Of a DNA stretch of 64,000 nucleotides, positions 34,499 to 43,478 are shown in pieces. Position numbers and translations under genes: made by a program. The first letter of the stretch is position 1. Each line of letters opens with the position of its first letter. A model generated the notes under the pieces. The model was not told where the DNA came from. It saw only the letters and a list, made by a program, of their open reading frames with translations, and made no database searches. Source of the stretch: Lachnospiraceae bacterium UBA7729 (GTDB lineage Bacteria > Bacillota > Clostridia > Lachnospirales > Lachnospiraceae); the NCBI GenBank assembly GCA_002482005.1, contig DLFD01000031.1:1-64000 (forward strand), written 5' to 3'.

Positions 34499-34875
34499 TT
34501 TGAACTCCTCTCGGTGACCGGACTGAAAAAGAACTCCGGTATGAAGTCGGATTTTCCGGGACAGCCTTCCACAGAGAGGGAGATCCCCATCGTCCGGCAG
34601 ATCGCTGCTGCATCTTTCGTCACTTCCAGCGAAGAAGAGGCGAGGAAGACAACGTCCATGCCGTACAGAGCCTCCCGGCTGTATGCGCGGTCCAGGAGAG
34701 AAATGTTTTTCTCACTGCAGAATTCTCTGGTGTCTCTGTCCGGAGATGCGGACAGCAGTGTCAGGCTGTCCGTGAAGCCGGACAGATATCTGACCAGCCG
34801 GAAAGCCTGATGCGTTGAGCCGATGACCATCACCTGTCTTGACGACAGATCGATCCTGACAGGAAGCATCTTCAT
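34495..34875 (-). CDS. Degenerate precorrin-2 dehydrogenase-like (CysG/Met8 N-terminal domain) protein
   Basis: This protein of about 126 residues resembles the NAD-binding N-terminal domain of siroheme synthase (LPVRIDLSSRQVMVIG, then a beta-alpha-beta pattern ending in FIPEFFFSP). The glycine-rich loop that binds NAD, usually GGGxxA, is changed to IGSTHQAF, and the dimerisation and ferrochelatase part is missing. It may be inactive or have another ligand. The start ATG 34875 has GGAGGG about 12 bp upstream, a rather long spacing. It overlaps rnhA by 4 bp. Confidence 0.65.
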   Translation of the reverse strand: MKMLPVRIDLSSRQVMVIGSTHQAFRLVRYLSGFTDSLTLLSASPDRDTREFCSEKNISLLDRAYSREALYGMDVVFLASSSLEVTKDAAAICRTMGISLSVEGCPGKSDFIPEFFFSPVTERSSN

Positions 34876-34953
34876 ACCAGATATGTCCCTCCTTTTTCCG
34901 ATTAGCACCTATTCTACATAGTAAAGTGGAAAAAAGCGAGAACTTTCTGTATC

Positions 34954-34982
34954 TTGATTTTTGGTTGACACATTTGTATACT
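34954..34982 (+). promoter_or_regulatory. Promoter of tyrS
   Basis: TTGATT at 34954-34959 and TATACT at 34977-34982 are 17 bp apart. This gives a leader of about 130 nt before tyrS. No T-box consensus (GGTGG-ACCGCG type) was found in it. Confidence 0.6.
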
Positions 34983-35122
34983 AAAACGTATGCGGCTTAA
35001 TCTGAGCATAGAATCCTTCTTTTCCTGTGACAGAAGAGAAACAGGACTGTGGTCAGGTACTTTCATAAAGCTAGAATAGCCCGGGCGGGATAAGGCCGCC
35101 GGGGCGGGAAAGGATTATTCTG

Positions 35123-36355
35123 ATGGGTGTATATGAGGAACTTCAGGCCCGCGGACTTCTTGCGCAGCTTACAGATGCTGACAAGATCAGGGATATGATC
35201 AACAACGGAAAGGCAACTTTCTATATTGGTTTTGATCCGACCGCAGACAGCCTTCATGTCGGACACTTCATGGCTCTGTGTCTTATGAAGAGACTGCAGA
35301 TGGCAGGCAACAAGCCAATTGCCCTTCTGGGCGGCGGGACCGGCATGGTCGGTGACCCGTCCGGAAGAAGAGATTCAAGACCTATGATGACACCTGAGAC
35401 CATCCAGCATAACTGCGACTGCTTTAAGAAGCAGATGTCCAGGTTCATTGAGTTCGGAGAAGGAAAGGCCAGAATCGTCAATAATGCAGACTGGCTGCTG
35501 GACCTGAACTATGTTCAGCTGCTCCGCGAAGTCGGTACCTGCTTTTCCGTCAATGAGATGCTCCGTGCAGAGTGCTATAAGCAGAGATGGGAGCAGGGTC
35601 TTACCTTCTTTGAGTTCAACTACATGATCATGCAGGCATATGATTTCTATATGCTGTATCAGAAGTATGGCTGCCAGATGGAGTTCGGCGGCGATGATCA
35701 GTGGTCCAATATGCTTGCCGGCCGTGAGCTGATCAGAAGAAAGCTTCATCGGGATGACTCGGAAGCCATGACCATCACTCTGCTGACCAACTCGGAAGGC
35801 AAGAAGATGGGCAAGACCGCCAAGGGTGCGGTATGGCTCGATCCGGACAAGACTTCTCCGTACGACTTCTATCAGTACTGGAGGAATGTCGGCGATGCCG
35901 ATGTCATCAAGTGTATGAAGCTTCTCACCTTCCTTCCGCTCGATGAGATCGATGAGTATGCGAAGAAAGAGGGACAGGAGCTGAACTCTGTCAAGGAAGT
36001 CCTTGCATATGAGCTTACGAAGATGGTCCATGGCGAGGAGGAGGCAAGGAAGGCTCAGGAAGGCGCAAGAAAGCTGTTTGCAGCAGGCGGTGCCGATACG
36101 GAGCATCTTGAGGCGATCAGGCTTGATCCTGCTTCTTTCCGTGATAACAAGATCGACCTGATCGGAGCGCTGGTTGCCGCAAAGCTGGTCACCAACCGTT
36201 CCGAGGGACGCAGAGCCATCGAGCAGGGCGGTGTCACCGTTGATGACGAAAAGGTCACCGACGTCCACGCAGTTCTGGATGATGAAAAGCTGAAAAACGG
36301 CGGAGTCGTCCTCAGACGCGGCAAGAAGAAGTTTGCGAAGGTCGCTCTGCAATAA
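35123..36355 (+). CDS. tyrS: Tyrosyl-tRNA synthetase
   Basis: TyrRS charges tRNA-Tyr. The 410-residue protein has the class I HIGH-type motif HVGH near residue 42, the tyrosine-binding region with GGDDQWSNM, the KMSKS-type motif as KKMGKT, and a C-terminal S4-like RNA-binding domain (about 340-405; KLVTNRSEGRRAIEQGG). GGAAAGGA precedes ATG 35123. It is followed by alaS 69 bp later. Confidence 0.97.
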   Translation: MGVYEELQARGLLAQLTDADKIRDMINNGKATFYIGFDPTADSLHVGHFMALCLMKRLQMAGNKPIALLGGGTGMVGDPSGRRDSRPMMTPETIQHNCDCFKKQMSRFIEFGEGKARIVNNADWLLDLNYVQLLREVGTCFSVNEMLRAECYKQRWEQGLTFFEFNYMIMQAYDFYMLYQKYGCQMEFGGDDQWSNMLAGRELIRRKLHRDDSEAMTITLLTNSEGKKMGKTAKGAVWLDPDKTSPYDFYQYWRNVGDADVIKCMKLLTFLPLDEIDEYAKKEGQELNSVKEVLAYELTKMVHGEEEARKAQEGARKLFAAGGADTEHLEAIRLDPASFRDNKIDLIGALVAAKLVTNRSEGRRAIEQGGVTVDDEKVTDVHAVLDDEKLKNGGVVLRRGKKKFAKVALQ

Positions 36356-36424
36356 GAGTCTGAGATGATCCGGCGGCTGAACAGGATATATACATTGAGA
36401 CAATAAGGAAAGGTCGAAAAGACA

Positions 36425-39079
36425 ATGGAAAAGTATGGCGTGAATGAGCTGCGCAGCATGTACCTGAAGTTCTTTGAGAGCAAGGGACATCTGATCCTGC
36501 CTAGTTTTTCGCTTGTACCGCACAATGACAACAGTCTTCTGCTCATCAACGCAGGAATGGCGCCTCTGAAGCCTTATTTCACCGGCGCCGAGATCCCGCC
36601 GAGACGGAGGGTCACTACCTGCCAGAAGTGCATCCGTACCGGTGATATCGAGAATGTCGGAAAGACAGCAAGGCACGGAACATTTTTCGAGATGCTGGGA
36701 AACTTCTCTTTCGGAGATTACTTCAAGAGAGAAGCTCTTCACTGGTCCTGGGAATTCCTGACTGAGGTCGTGGGACTTGATGCAGAGAGACTGTATCCGT
36801 CCGTCTATGTAGACGATGATGAGGCTTTCGCGATCTGGCATGATGAGATCGGGATCCCGGCAGAGAAGATCAGTAAATTCGGCAAGGCCGACAACTTCTG
36901 GGAGCATGGAGCAGGTCCCTGCGGACCGTGCTCTGAGATCTACTACGACCGCGGGACCAGGTATGGATTCGATGGATGCGGCACCAGGGGAACCTGCAAG
37001 CCAGGCTGCGACTGCGACCGTTTCATGGAGATCTGGAATGATGTCTTCACCCAGTTCGAGAACGATGGCAATGGCAATTATACCACTCTGAAGCAGAAGA
37101 ACATCGATACCGGTATGGGTCTTGAGAGACTGGCGGTTGTCTGCCAGGATGTCGATTCCATGTTCGATGTTGATACTCTGGTCGCTCTTCGTGATAAGGT
37201 CTGCAGTCTTGCGGATGCAAAGTATCATGAAGAGTACAGGAAGGATGTCTCCATCCGCCGTATCGTAGACCATATCCGTTCGGCAACCTTCATGATCTCG
37301 GATGGCATCATGCCGTCCAATGAGGGACGTGGATATGTCCTCAGAAGACTGACCAGAGGCGCAGCCCGCCATGGAAGACTTCTTGGAATCGACAAGGGAT
37401 TCCTTCCGGAGCTTTCTCAGGTCGTCATCGATACTTCCAGGGATGGCTATCCGGAACTGGAGGAGAAGAAGGAGTTCATCTTCAAGGTCCTGCAGCAGGA
37501 GGAGGAGAACTTCGACCGCACGATCGATCAGGGAATCTCCATCCTGACCAATCTGGAAGATGCTATGGAGCAGAGCGGAGAGAAGGTTCTCGATGGAAAG
37601 GAAGCATTCACCCTCTACGATACTTACGGATTCCCGCTCGATCTGACCAGGGAGATCCTGGAAGAGAAGGGCATGTCTGTCGACCAGGAGAAGTTTGACG
37701 CGTGCATGAAGGAGCAGAAGGAACGAGCAAGAGCCGCACGTGCGAAGACCAACTACATGGGAGCAGACGCTACCGTGTATGACCAGATCCCGAGAGAGAT
37801 CACTTCCGAGTTCACCGGATATGATCATCTTGCAGATACTTCAAAGATCTCTGTCCTGACGACCGAGACCGAAGTCACCGAGGCACTTTCTGACGGAGAC
37901 AAGGGAACCATCGTTGTCGATAAGACTCCGTTCTACGGAACCATGGGCGGACAGAAGGGTGACCGGGGAACCATTGAAGGACCGGAAGGAACCTTTGAGG
38001 TTGAGGAGACCATCCACCTGAGAGGCGGAAGGATCGGTCATGTAGGACATGTGGCAAAGGGCATGTTCAAGGCCGGCGACGAAGTCACGCTGAAGGTCGA
38101 TGCAGATGCGAGAAAGGCTACCGCACGGAACCATTCCGCAACACATCTGCTTCAGAAAGCGCTGAAGACAGTTCTTGGCGCTCATGTCGAGCAGAAGGGC
38201 TCCTATGTGGACCCGACGAGACTGAGATTCGACTTCTCACATTTCCAGCCGATGACGGCGGAAGAGCTGCAGAAGGTAGAGGATATCGTAAACCGGGAGA
38301 TCGAAGCTGCGCTTCTGGTCAGGACCGATATCATGAGCCTGGATGACGCAAAGAAGACCGGAGCCATGGCTCTGTTCGGAGAGAAGTACGGAGATAAGGT
38401 AAGAGTTGTCTCCATGGGGGATTTCTCCAGGGAACTCTGCGGCGGGACTCATGTATCCAATACTTCTGAGATCAAGAACTTCAAGATTCTGTCCGAAGCA
38501 GGCGTTGCAGCAGGTGTCAGAAGGATCGAGGCACTGACTGGTTCCAACGTCATCGATTATTACAGAGGCAAGGAAGAGGAAGTCGCGAAGGCAGCTGAAC
38601 TGCTGAAGACTCAGCCGTCTGAGGTCCTCGAGAAGATCGAGACCCTTCAGGCTGAACTGAAGAAGGCACAGGCTGAGATCGAGTCGCTGAAGAGCGAAGC
38701 GGCAAAGAAAGCACTCGGCGACGTCTCCTCGGACGTCAGGCAGATCAAGGGGGTCGGATTCATAGCAAGAAAACTTGAAGGGGTTGATGCCAACGGACTT
38801 CGTGAACTCGGCGATTCCCTGAAGGAACAGCTGGGAGAAGGCGTTGTTGTCCTTGCTTCTGTTAGCGACGGCAAGGTACAGCTGATGGCGACTGCAACCG
38901 ACGGCGCAGTGAAGAAGGGCGCTCATGCAGGAAATCTGATCAAAGCGATCGCCAGAACTGTCGGAGGCGGCGGAGGCGGAAGACCTTCCATGGCTATGGC
39001 AGGAGGAAAGAATCCGGCCGGAGTCGATGAAGCGCTGAAACTTGCGGAGACTACTCTGGAAAGCCAGATGAAAGATTGA
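36425..39079 (+). CDS. alaS: Alanyl-tRNA synthetase
   Basis: AlaRS charges tRNA-Ala and edits mischarged tRNA. The 884-residue protein has the class II core (NELRSMYLKFFESKGH, TCQKCIRTGDIENVG), the editing-domain zinc motif HSATHLLQKAL and CGGTHVSNT, and the C-terminal coiled coil and DHHA1 domain with GGGGGGRPSMAMAGGK. Length and order are standard. AAGGAAAGG precedes ATG 36425. Confidence 0.97.
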   Translation: MEKYGVNELRSMYLKFFESKGHLILPSFSLVPHNDNSLLLINAGMAPLKPYFTGAEIPPRRRVTTCQKCIRTGDIENVGKTARHGTFFEMLGNFSFGDYFKREALHWSWEFLTEVVGLDAERLYPSVYVDDDEAFAIWHDEIGIPAEKISKFGKADNFWEHGAGPCGPCSEIYYDRGTRYGFDGCGTRGTCKPGCDCDRFMEIWNDVFTQFENDGNGNYTTLKQKNIDTGMGLERLAVVCQDVDSMFDVDTLVALRDKVCSLADAKYHEEYRKDVSIRRIVDHIRSATFMISDGIMPSNEGRGYVLRRLTRGAARHGRLLGIDKGFLPELSQVVIDTSRDGYPELEEKKEFIFKVLQQEEENFDRTIDQGISILTNLEDAMEQSGEKVLDGKEAFTLYDTYGFPLDLTREILEEKGMSVDQEKFDACMKEQKERARAARAKTNYMGADATVYDQIPREITSEFTGYDHLADTSKISVLTTETEVTEALSDGDKGTIVVDKTPFYGTMGGQKGDRGTIEGPEGTFEVEETIHLRGGRIGHVGHVAKGMFKAGDEVTLKVDADARKATARNHSATHLLQKALKTVLGAHVEQKGSYVDPTRLRFDFSHFQPMTAEELQKVEDIVNREIEAALLVRTDIMSLDDAKKTGAMALFGEKYGDKVRVVSMGDFSRELCGGTHVSNTSEIKNFKILSEAGVAAGVRRIEALTGSNVIDYYRGKEEEVAKAAELLKTQPSEVLEKIETLQAELKKAQAEIESLKSEAAKKALGDVSSDVRQIKGVGFIARKLEGVDANGLRELGDSLKEQLGEGVVVLASVSDGKVQLMATATDGAVKKGAHAGNLIKAIARTVGGGGGGRPSMAMAGGKNPAGVDEALKLAETTLESQMKD

Positions 39080-39111
39080 TGAAAAAGCATCCAAAAACAT
39101 TCTGAGAGGTG

Positions 39112-39141
39112 TTGACGCTCAGAATGCAGGGGTGCTATAAT
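39112..39141 (+). promoter_or_regulatory. Promoter of rpsU
   Basis: TTGACG at 39112-39117 and TATAAT at 39136-39141 are 18 bp apart, giving a leader of some 65 nt before rpsU. Confidence 0.75.
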
Positions 39142-39212
39142 GCGAAGAGTGCAGAATTTCACCTACAGTTGGAATGCACAATTTACAACTGGAGGGAGGG
39201 TAGGATCGAAGA

Positions 39213-39389
39213 ATGTCTAACATAATCGTTCGTGAGAATGAGTCTCTGGACAGCGCACTTCGTCGTTTCAAGAGAAGCTGTGCAAAGGCTGGTATTCAGC
39301 AGGAGATTCGTAAGAGAGAGCATTATGAGAAGCCGTCTGTCAGACGTAAGAAGAAGTCTGAGGCTGCTCGTAAGCGCAAGTACAACTAA
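39213..39389 (+). CDS. rpsU: 30S ribosomal protein S21
   Basis: This short basic protein of 58 residues starts MSNIIVRENESLDSALRRFK and ends in a run of basic residues (RRKKKSEAARKRKYN), which matches S21. It helps translation initiation on the 30S subunit. GGAGGGAGGG lies upstream of ATG 39213. It has its own promoter and terminator and so forms a single-gene unit between alaS and the cardiolipin synthase gene. Confidence 0.96.
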   Translation: MSNIIVRENESLDSALRRFKRSCAKAGIQQEIRKREHYEKPSVRRKKKSEAARKRKYN

Positions 39390-39409
39390 AGCTTAATCAT
39401 GCAATTCAG

Positions 39410-39442
39410 AAGCCCCCGGTTTGCAGAAAGCCGGGGGCTTTG
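39410..39442 (+). terminator. Terminator of rpsU
   Basis: AGCCCCCGG (39411-39419) pairs with CCGGGGGCT (39431-39439), followed by T, 21 bp after the rpsU stop. Confidence 0.85.
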
Positions 39443-39447
39443 CTGTG

Positions 39448-39476
39448 TTGCGGGAAAAGATTTTCTGCCCTATACT
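39448..39476 (+). promoter_or_regulatory. Promoter of the cardiolipin synthase gene
   Basis: TTGCGG at 39448-39453 and TATACT at 39471-39476 are 17 bp apart. The predicted start of transcription near 39483 rules out the GTG at 39482 as start codon and supports ATG 39509. Confidence 0.65.
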
Positions 39477-39508
39477 AAAAGGTGCAGAAAGAAAGGACGG
39501 GCATTCGG

Positions 39509-41107
39509 ATGACTGTGAAAAGACTTCTGAAGATGATATTCGGAAGACTGACGGCAGTGTTTGCTGCTATCGCACTTCAGATCATCTTTATGGTCTATGT
39601 TGTGTTCCGGCTTGACGCGGAATACCAGGTCGCGTCGACTCTGATCCAGTTTGCAGTGGTCATCATCATCTTCTGGATCCTGAATGACTGGATGGATCCC
39701 GCCTACAAGCTTCTCTGGTCGATCCTGATCCTGACAGTTCCGGTCATCGGCCTGGTCCTCTATTATCTGATGGGCCGGTCAAGAATGACCCGACAGGTCA
39801 GAAAGCGCTATGAGGAAGCAGTCAGGATCTGTCTGCCGCTGATGCAGAGGAAGGACAGCGATGTCCTTCTGAAAAAGCTGAGGGAAGAAGATCCGGATGC
39901 CGCAAGACAGAGCAGATATCTCAGCCAGGATATGGATTTTCCGGTCTACCGGAATACGGAGACGGTATTCTTCCCGACCGGTGAGGAACTTTTCAAAAGA
40001 CTGAAGGAAGAACTGAAGAAAGCACAGCACTTCATATTCATCGAATATTTCATCGTGGCAGAAGGACAGATGTGGGATGAGATGCTGGAGATCCTGGAAG
40101 AGAAAGTGAAAGCGGGAGTGGATGTCCGTCTGATCTATGATGACATCGGGTCCATCGGTACGCTTCCCATGGGATATTTCAGGAAGATGCGGGAAAGAGG
40201 GATCAAATGTGTCGTGTTCAACCGTTTTGTCCCCGCTGTATCGATCTTCCTGAACAACAGAGACCACAGGAAGATCCTTGTGATCGATGGTCATACGGCT
40301 TTCACGGGAGGCATCAACTTCGCGGACGAGTACATCAACCGGATCACCCGGTTCGGCTACTGGAAAGACAATGGCATCATGCTGCATGGAGAAGGCGCAT
40401 TTTCGTTTACCGTCATGTTCCTGCAGATGTGGGGAGTGATCACGAAGTCTGACAGGGAGCTCAGGGAGATCGCGAGGTTTGCAGAACCGAAGGACAGCCT
40501 TCTTGAGAAGAGGGCGCCTTTCAGCACGAGACTTTACCACAAAGAGCAGTTTTCGGGTGAAGGTTATGTCCAGCCATACTGCGATACTCCTCTGGACAAA
40601 GAGACGGTCGGAGAGAATGTCTATCTGAACCTTATCTCCCAGGCGCATGACTATGTCTGGATCTACACACCTTACCTGATCATAGACAGCGAGATGATGA
40701 GCGCTCTGACCATAGCGGCGAAGTCCGGCGTTGATGTAAGGATCGTGACTCCGGGGATACCGGATAAGAAGATCGCCTATCTGCTGACAAGGTCCTGCTA
40801 TGGTCAGCTGATCGATTCGGGAGTGAAGATCTACGAGTATTCGCCTGGCTTCATTCATGCCAAGACTGTGATCTCGGATGACAAGATCGCTACCGTGGGA
40901 AGTGTCAATTTTGATTATCGGTCGCTGTATCTTCACTTTGAGTGCGGAGTGTGGATGTACCGTACGAGTGCTGTGATGCAGATAAAGAAAGACTGCGAAG
41001 AAACATTGGCGAAGTGCAGAAAGATAACGGAGGACTGGCTGAAAAAGCAGAATATCTTTGTGCGGCTGTCCGCGGCGGTCCTGAAACCGCTGGCGCCGCT
41101 CCTGTGA
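39509..41107 (+). CDS. cls: Cardiolipin synthase
   Basis: This phospholipase D-type enzyme joins two phosphatidylglycerols into cardiolipin in the membrane. The 532-residue protein has two N-terminal membrane spans (about 10-75), then two HKD motifs: HRKILVIDGHTAFTGG at about 260 and HAKTVISDDKIATVGS at about 450. Length fits bacterial Cls. ATG 39509 is chosen because the promoter places transcription start after GTG 39482. It overlaps the next gene by 4 bp. Confidence 0.92.
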   Translation: MTVKRLLKMIFGRLTAVFAAIALQIIFMVYVVFRLDAEYQVASTLIQFAVVIIIFWILNDWMDPAYKLLWSILILTVPVIGLVLYYLMGRSRMTRQVRKRYEEAVRICLPLMQRKDSDVLLKKLREEDPDAARQSRYLSQDMDFPVYRNTETVFFPTGEELFKRLKEELKKAQHFIFIEYFIVAEGQMWDEMLEILEEKVKAGVDVRLIYDDIGSIGTLPMGYFRKMRERGIKCVVFNRFVPAVSIFLNNRDHRKILVIDGHTAFTGGINFADEYINRITRFGYWKDNGIMLHGEGAFSFTVMFLQMWGVITKSDRELREIARFAEPKDSLLEKRAPFSTRLYHKEQFSGEGYVQPYCDTPLDKETVGENVYLNLISQAHDYVWIYTPYLIIDSEMMSALTIAAKSGVDVRIVTPGIPDKKIAYLLTRSCYGQLIDSGVKIYEYSPGFIHAKTVISDDKIATVGSVNFDYRSLYLHFECGVWMYRTSAVMQIKKDCEETLAKCRKITEDWLKKQNIFVRLSAAVLKPLAPLL

Positions 41108-41997
41108 AGCAGCCTTATCAGACAGATATGGGAAAGATCAGAGTTACACACGATACGATCAGGATCACAGACCCGGAAAATTTCCCCAGGGAGCCTTTTT
41201 CCATAGCCGTTCTGGCGGATATGCACAATGAAGTCTACCATTCCGATGAAAGGAGTCTGGTCGAGGCGATCGGAAGGGAGAGAGTGTCAGCTGTCTTTTC
41301 CGTCGGCGACCTGCTTGTCGCAAAGGGGAAGAAGTGTGCATCGGATGTTGCCCTTTCCGTGCTGGGAAGACTCACGGAGCAGTACCCGGTTTATGCTGTG
41401 AACGGCAATCATGAAGTACGGATGAGAAACCAGCCGGAATTCCATGAGCAGTTCCTGAAATATGATGAACAGGTGAGAGCCCTTGGCGTTGTCATGGTCA
41501 ACAATCTGCATGTTCCGGTAAAGCTCGGAGGAATGAAGATCGACCTCTGCGGGCTGGAGCTGGACAATGGATACTACAGGAAGAACCTGAAAGAAGGGGA
41601 ACCGGAACAGCCGAGGAGGGGAAGAAAGCCTGCCAGAAAACACTATCTGAAGGTATCCGATATGGAGAAGCTGATCGGAAAGCCGAAGGAAGGGGAATAT
41701 CATATCCTGCTGGCGCATTATCCGAAATATTTCCCGGTCTATGCCGAATGGGGAGCTGACCTGACACTTTCCGGGCATATTCACGGCGGAATCGTCCGTC
41801 TGCCCCTGATCGGGGGGCTGGTAGGACCGGACCCATGCATCTTTCCGCATTATGATCATGGAGAATACAGGATCGGTGAAAGAAAGATGGTCGTCAGCGC
41901 CGGTCTTGGGACCCATACGATCAATGTCAGGATCAATAATCCCGCGGAACTGGTGATCCTTGATTTCGTGAACGCCGGCGGGGAGACGGAAGACTGA
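41104..41997 (+). CDS. Metallophosphoesterase (YkuE-like)
   Basis: This calcineurin-type metal-dependent phosphoesterase has its metal ligands in order: LADMHNEVY, SVGDLLVA, NGNHEV, LLAHYPKYF and LSGHIHGG. The chosen start is GTG 41104, which overlaps the cls stop codon (translational coupling); ATG 41128 is an alternative eight residues later, and neither has a clear ribosome-binding site. Related YkuE proteins are linked to the cell envelope. No signal peptide or Tat motif is seen, so it is probably cytoplasmic or membrane-associated. Confidence 0.82.
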   Translation: MKQPYQTDMGKIRVTHDTIRITDPENFPREPFSIAVLADMHNEVYHSDERSLVEAIGRERVSAVFSVGDLLVAKGKKCASDVALSVLGRLTEQYPVYAVNGNHEVRMRNQPEFHEQFLKYDEQVRALGVVMVNNLHVPVKLGGMKIDLCGLELDNGYYRKNLKEGEPEQPRRGRKPARKHYLKVSDMEKLIGKPKEGEYHILLAHYPKYFPVYAEWGADLTLSGHIHGGIVRLPLIGGLVGPDPCIFPHYDHGEYRIGERKMVVSAGLGTHTINVRINNPAELVILDFVNAGGETED

Positions 41998-42003
41998 TCA
42001 TAT

Positions 42004-42831
42004 ATGGCAATCGAGATAAAACTTCAGGCATATGAAGGACCTATGGACCTTCTTCTGCACCTGATCGATAAGAACAAAGTCAATATCTATGATATTCCGA
42101 TCGCCCTGATCACGGAGCAGTATATGGAATATCTTTCTACCATGCAGACTCTGGAGCCGGAGCTGGACCGTATGAGCGAGTTCCTTGTGATGGCGGCAGA
42201 ACTTTTGGCCATCAAGTCGAAGATGCTTCTCCCGGCCGAGAAGAATGAAGAGGGCGAGGAGATCGATCCGAGAGACGAGCTGGTCAGGCAGCTGATCGAA
42301 TACAAGACTGCCAAGTATATGTCGAGGGAGCTCCGCGAGCGGGAGAAGGATGCGGCCGGATGCTGGTTCCGGAAAAAGCAGATCCCAAGAGAGGTCGCCG
42401 CGTATCATCCGCCGGTGGATGTTGACCGGATCCTGGACGATGCCAAGGTTACCCTTCCGGGGCTTTACAAGGTCTTTCAGGAAGTCATGAAAAGGCGGGA
42501 GAATCTCCGCGACCCGATCCGGGCAGGTTTCGGCAGGATCGAGAAAGAGGAGTTCAATACCCGCGAGACGATGCAGTATGTGGAACACTACATCGAGAGC
42601 AGGAGAAACTGTACCTTCCGGAATCTGCTGATGCTGAGACCGGGCAGGACTTATGTGATCGTTTCCTTCCTGACGATCCTTGAGCTGATGAAGCGCGGGC
42701 ACATCTATGTGAGACAGGAAGAGAATTTTGGAGAGATCTATATAGAGGCAAATGACCGCAGCCAGTGGAATGACGGCGATGATGATGGGTCCGGGGACGA
42801 GCCGGACTGGGAGAGACCGGACGATGAGTGA
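42004..42831 (+). CDS. scpA: Segregation and condensation protein A
   Basis: ScpA is the kleisin that bridges the SMC dimer in chromosome compaction and segregation. The 275-residue protein has the family start (AYEGPMDLLLHLIDKNKVNIYDIPI), the middle LAIKSKMLLP helix, and a C-terminal winged-helix region (RNLLMLRPGRTYVIVSFL). It ends in an acidic D/G-rich tail. It overlaps scpB by 8 bp. Confidence 0.95.
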   Translation: MAIEIKLQAYEGPMDLLLHLIDKNKVNIYDIPIALITEQYMEYLSTMQTLEPELDRMSEFLVMAAELLAIKSKMLLPAEKNEEGEEIDPRDELVRQLIEYKTAKYMSRELREREKDAAGCWFRKKQIPREVAAYHPPVDVDRILDDAKVTLPGLYKVFQEVMKRRENLRDPIRAGFGRIEKEEFNTRETMQYVEHYIESRRNCTFRNLLMLRPGRTYVIVSFLTILELMKRGHIYVRQEENFGEIYIEANDRSQWNDGDDDGSGDEPDWERPDDE

Positions 42832-43462
42832 TACGGCAGCAGATATGAATGCGAATGTTCCTGATACATCCGAAGAGGAAGAAACCTTGAAAAAGAACGA
42901 TAAAGTTCTGAAGGGTGAGATCGAGGCGATCCTTTTCTCGATGGGAGAAAGTGTGGAAGCTTCCAGGATCGCCGAAGGAATCGGGGAAAGTACGGAGAAG
43001 ACGATAAAACTTCTGGAACAGATGGAGAAGGATTACGAAGCGGAAGACCGCGGGATCCGGATCATGAAACTGGAAGACCGCTATCAGCTCTGTACGAAGA
43101 AGGAGCTGTATCCGGTCCTGATCCGTATCGAGAAACATCCGGAGAAGATCAATCTTACGGATGTCCTGATGGAGACTTTGTCGATCATAGCATACAAGCA
43201 GCCGGTCACCAGGATGGAGATCGAGAAGATCCGCGGGGTCAAGTGCGATCATGCGATAAACAAGCTTCTGGAATATGATCTGATCCAGGAAGCCGGCAGG
43301 CTGGATGCGCCGGGGCGGCCGATCCTGTTCGGGACAACGGAGGAATTTCTGAGACACTTCGGAACGGATTCCATCGATGCACTTCCTGTCATGAATCCTG
43401 TGAAAGTGGAGGATTTCAAGGCGGAGGCGGAGGAGGAAGCCAATGTCCGTCTGGGAATCTGA
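42824..43462 (+). CDS. scpB: Segregation and condensation protein B
   Basis: ScpB binds ScpA and supports SMC loading. The 212-residue protein has tandem winged-helix domains (GEIEAILFSMGESVEASRIA, then LSIIAYKQPVTRMEIEKIRG), which are family hallmarks. The start is ATG 42824, which overlaps the scpA stop region. A variable acidic N-terminus of about 28 residues precedes the first domain. It is followed 16 bp later by the XdhC-like gene, perhaps in one transcript. Confidence 0.94.
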   Translation: MSDTAADMNANVPDTSEEEETLKKNDKVLKGEIEAILFSMGESVEASRIAEGIGESTEKTIKLLEQMEKDYEAEDRGIRIMKLEDRYQLCTKKELYPVLIRIEKHPEKINLTDVLMETLSIIAYKQPVTRMEIEKIRGVKCDHAINKLLEYDLIQEAGRLDAPGRPILFGTTEEFLRHFGTDSIDALPVMNPVKVEDFKAEAEEEANVRLGI

Positions 43463-43478
43463 AAGATCGGAGAGATAG

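Noticed and set aside
36356..36424. T-box between tyrS and alaS
   Set aside because: The gap is only 69 bp and shows no T-box core or terminator.
35375..37828. Open frame of 817 codons on the - strand opposite tyrS and alaS
   Set aside because: It lies fully antisense to two standard synthetase genes; no family motif is seen and such long shadows arise from codon bias here.
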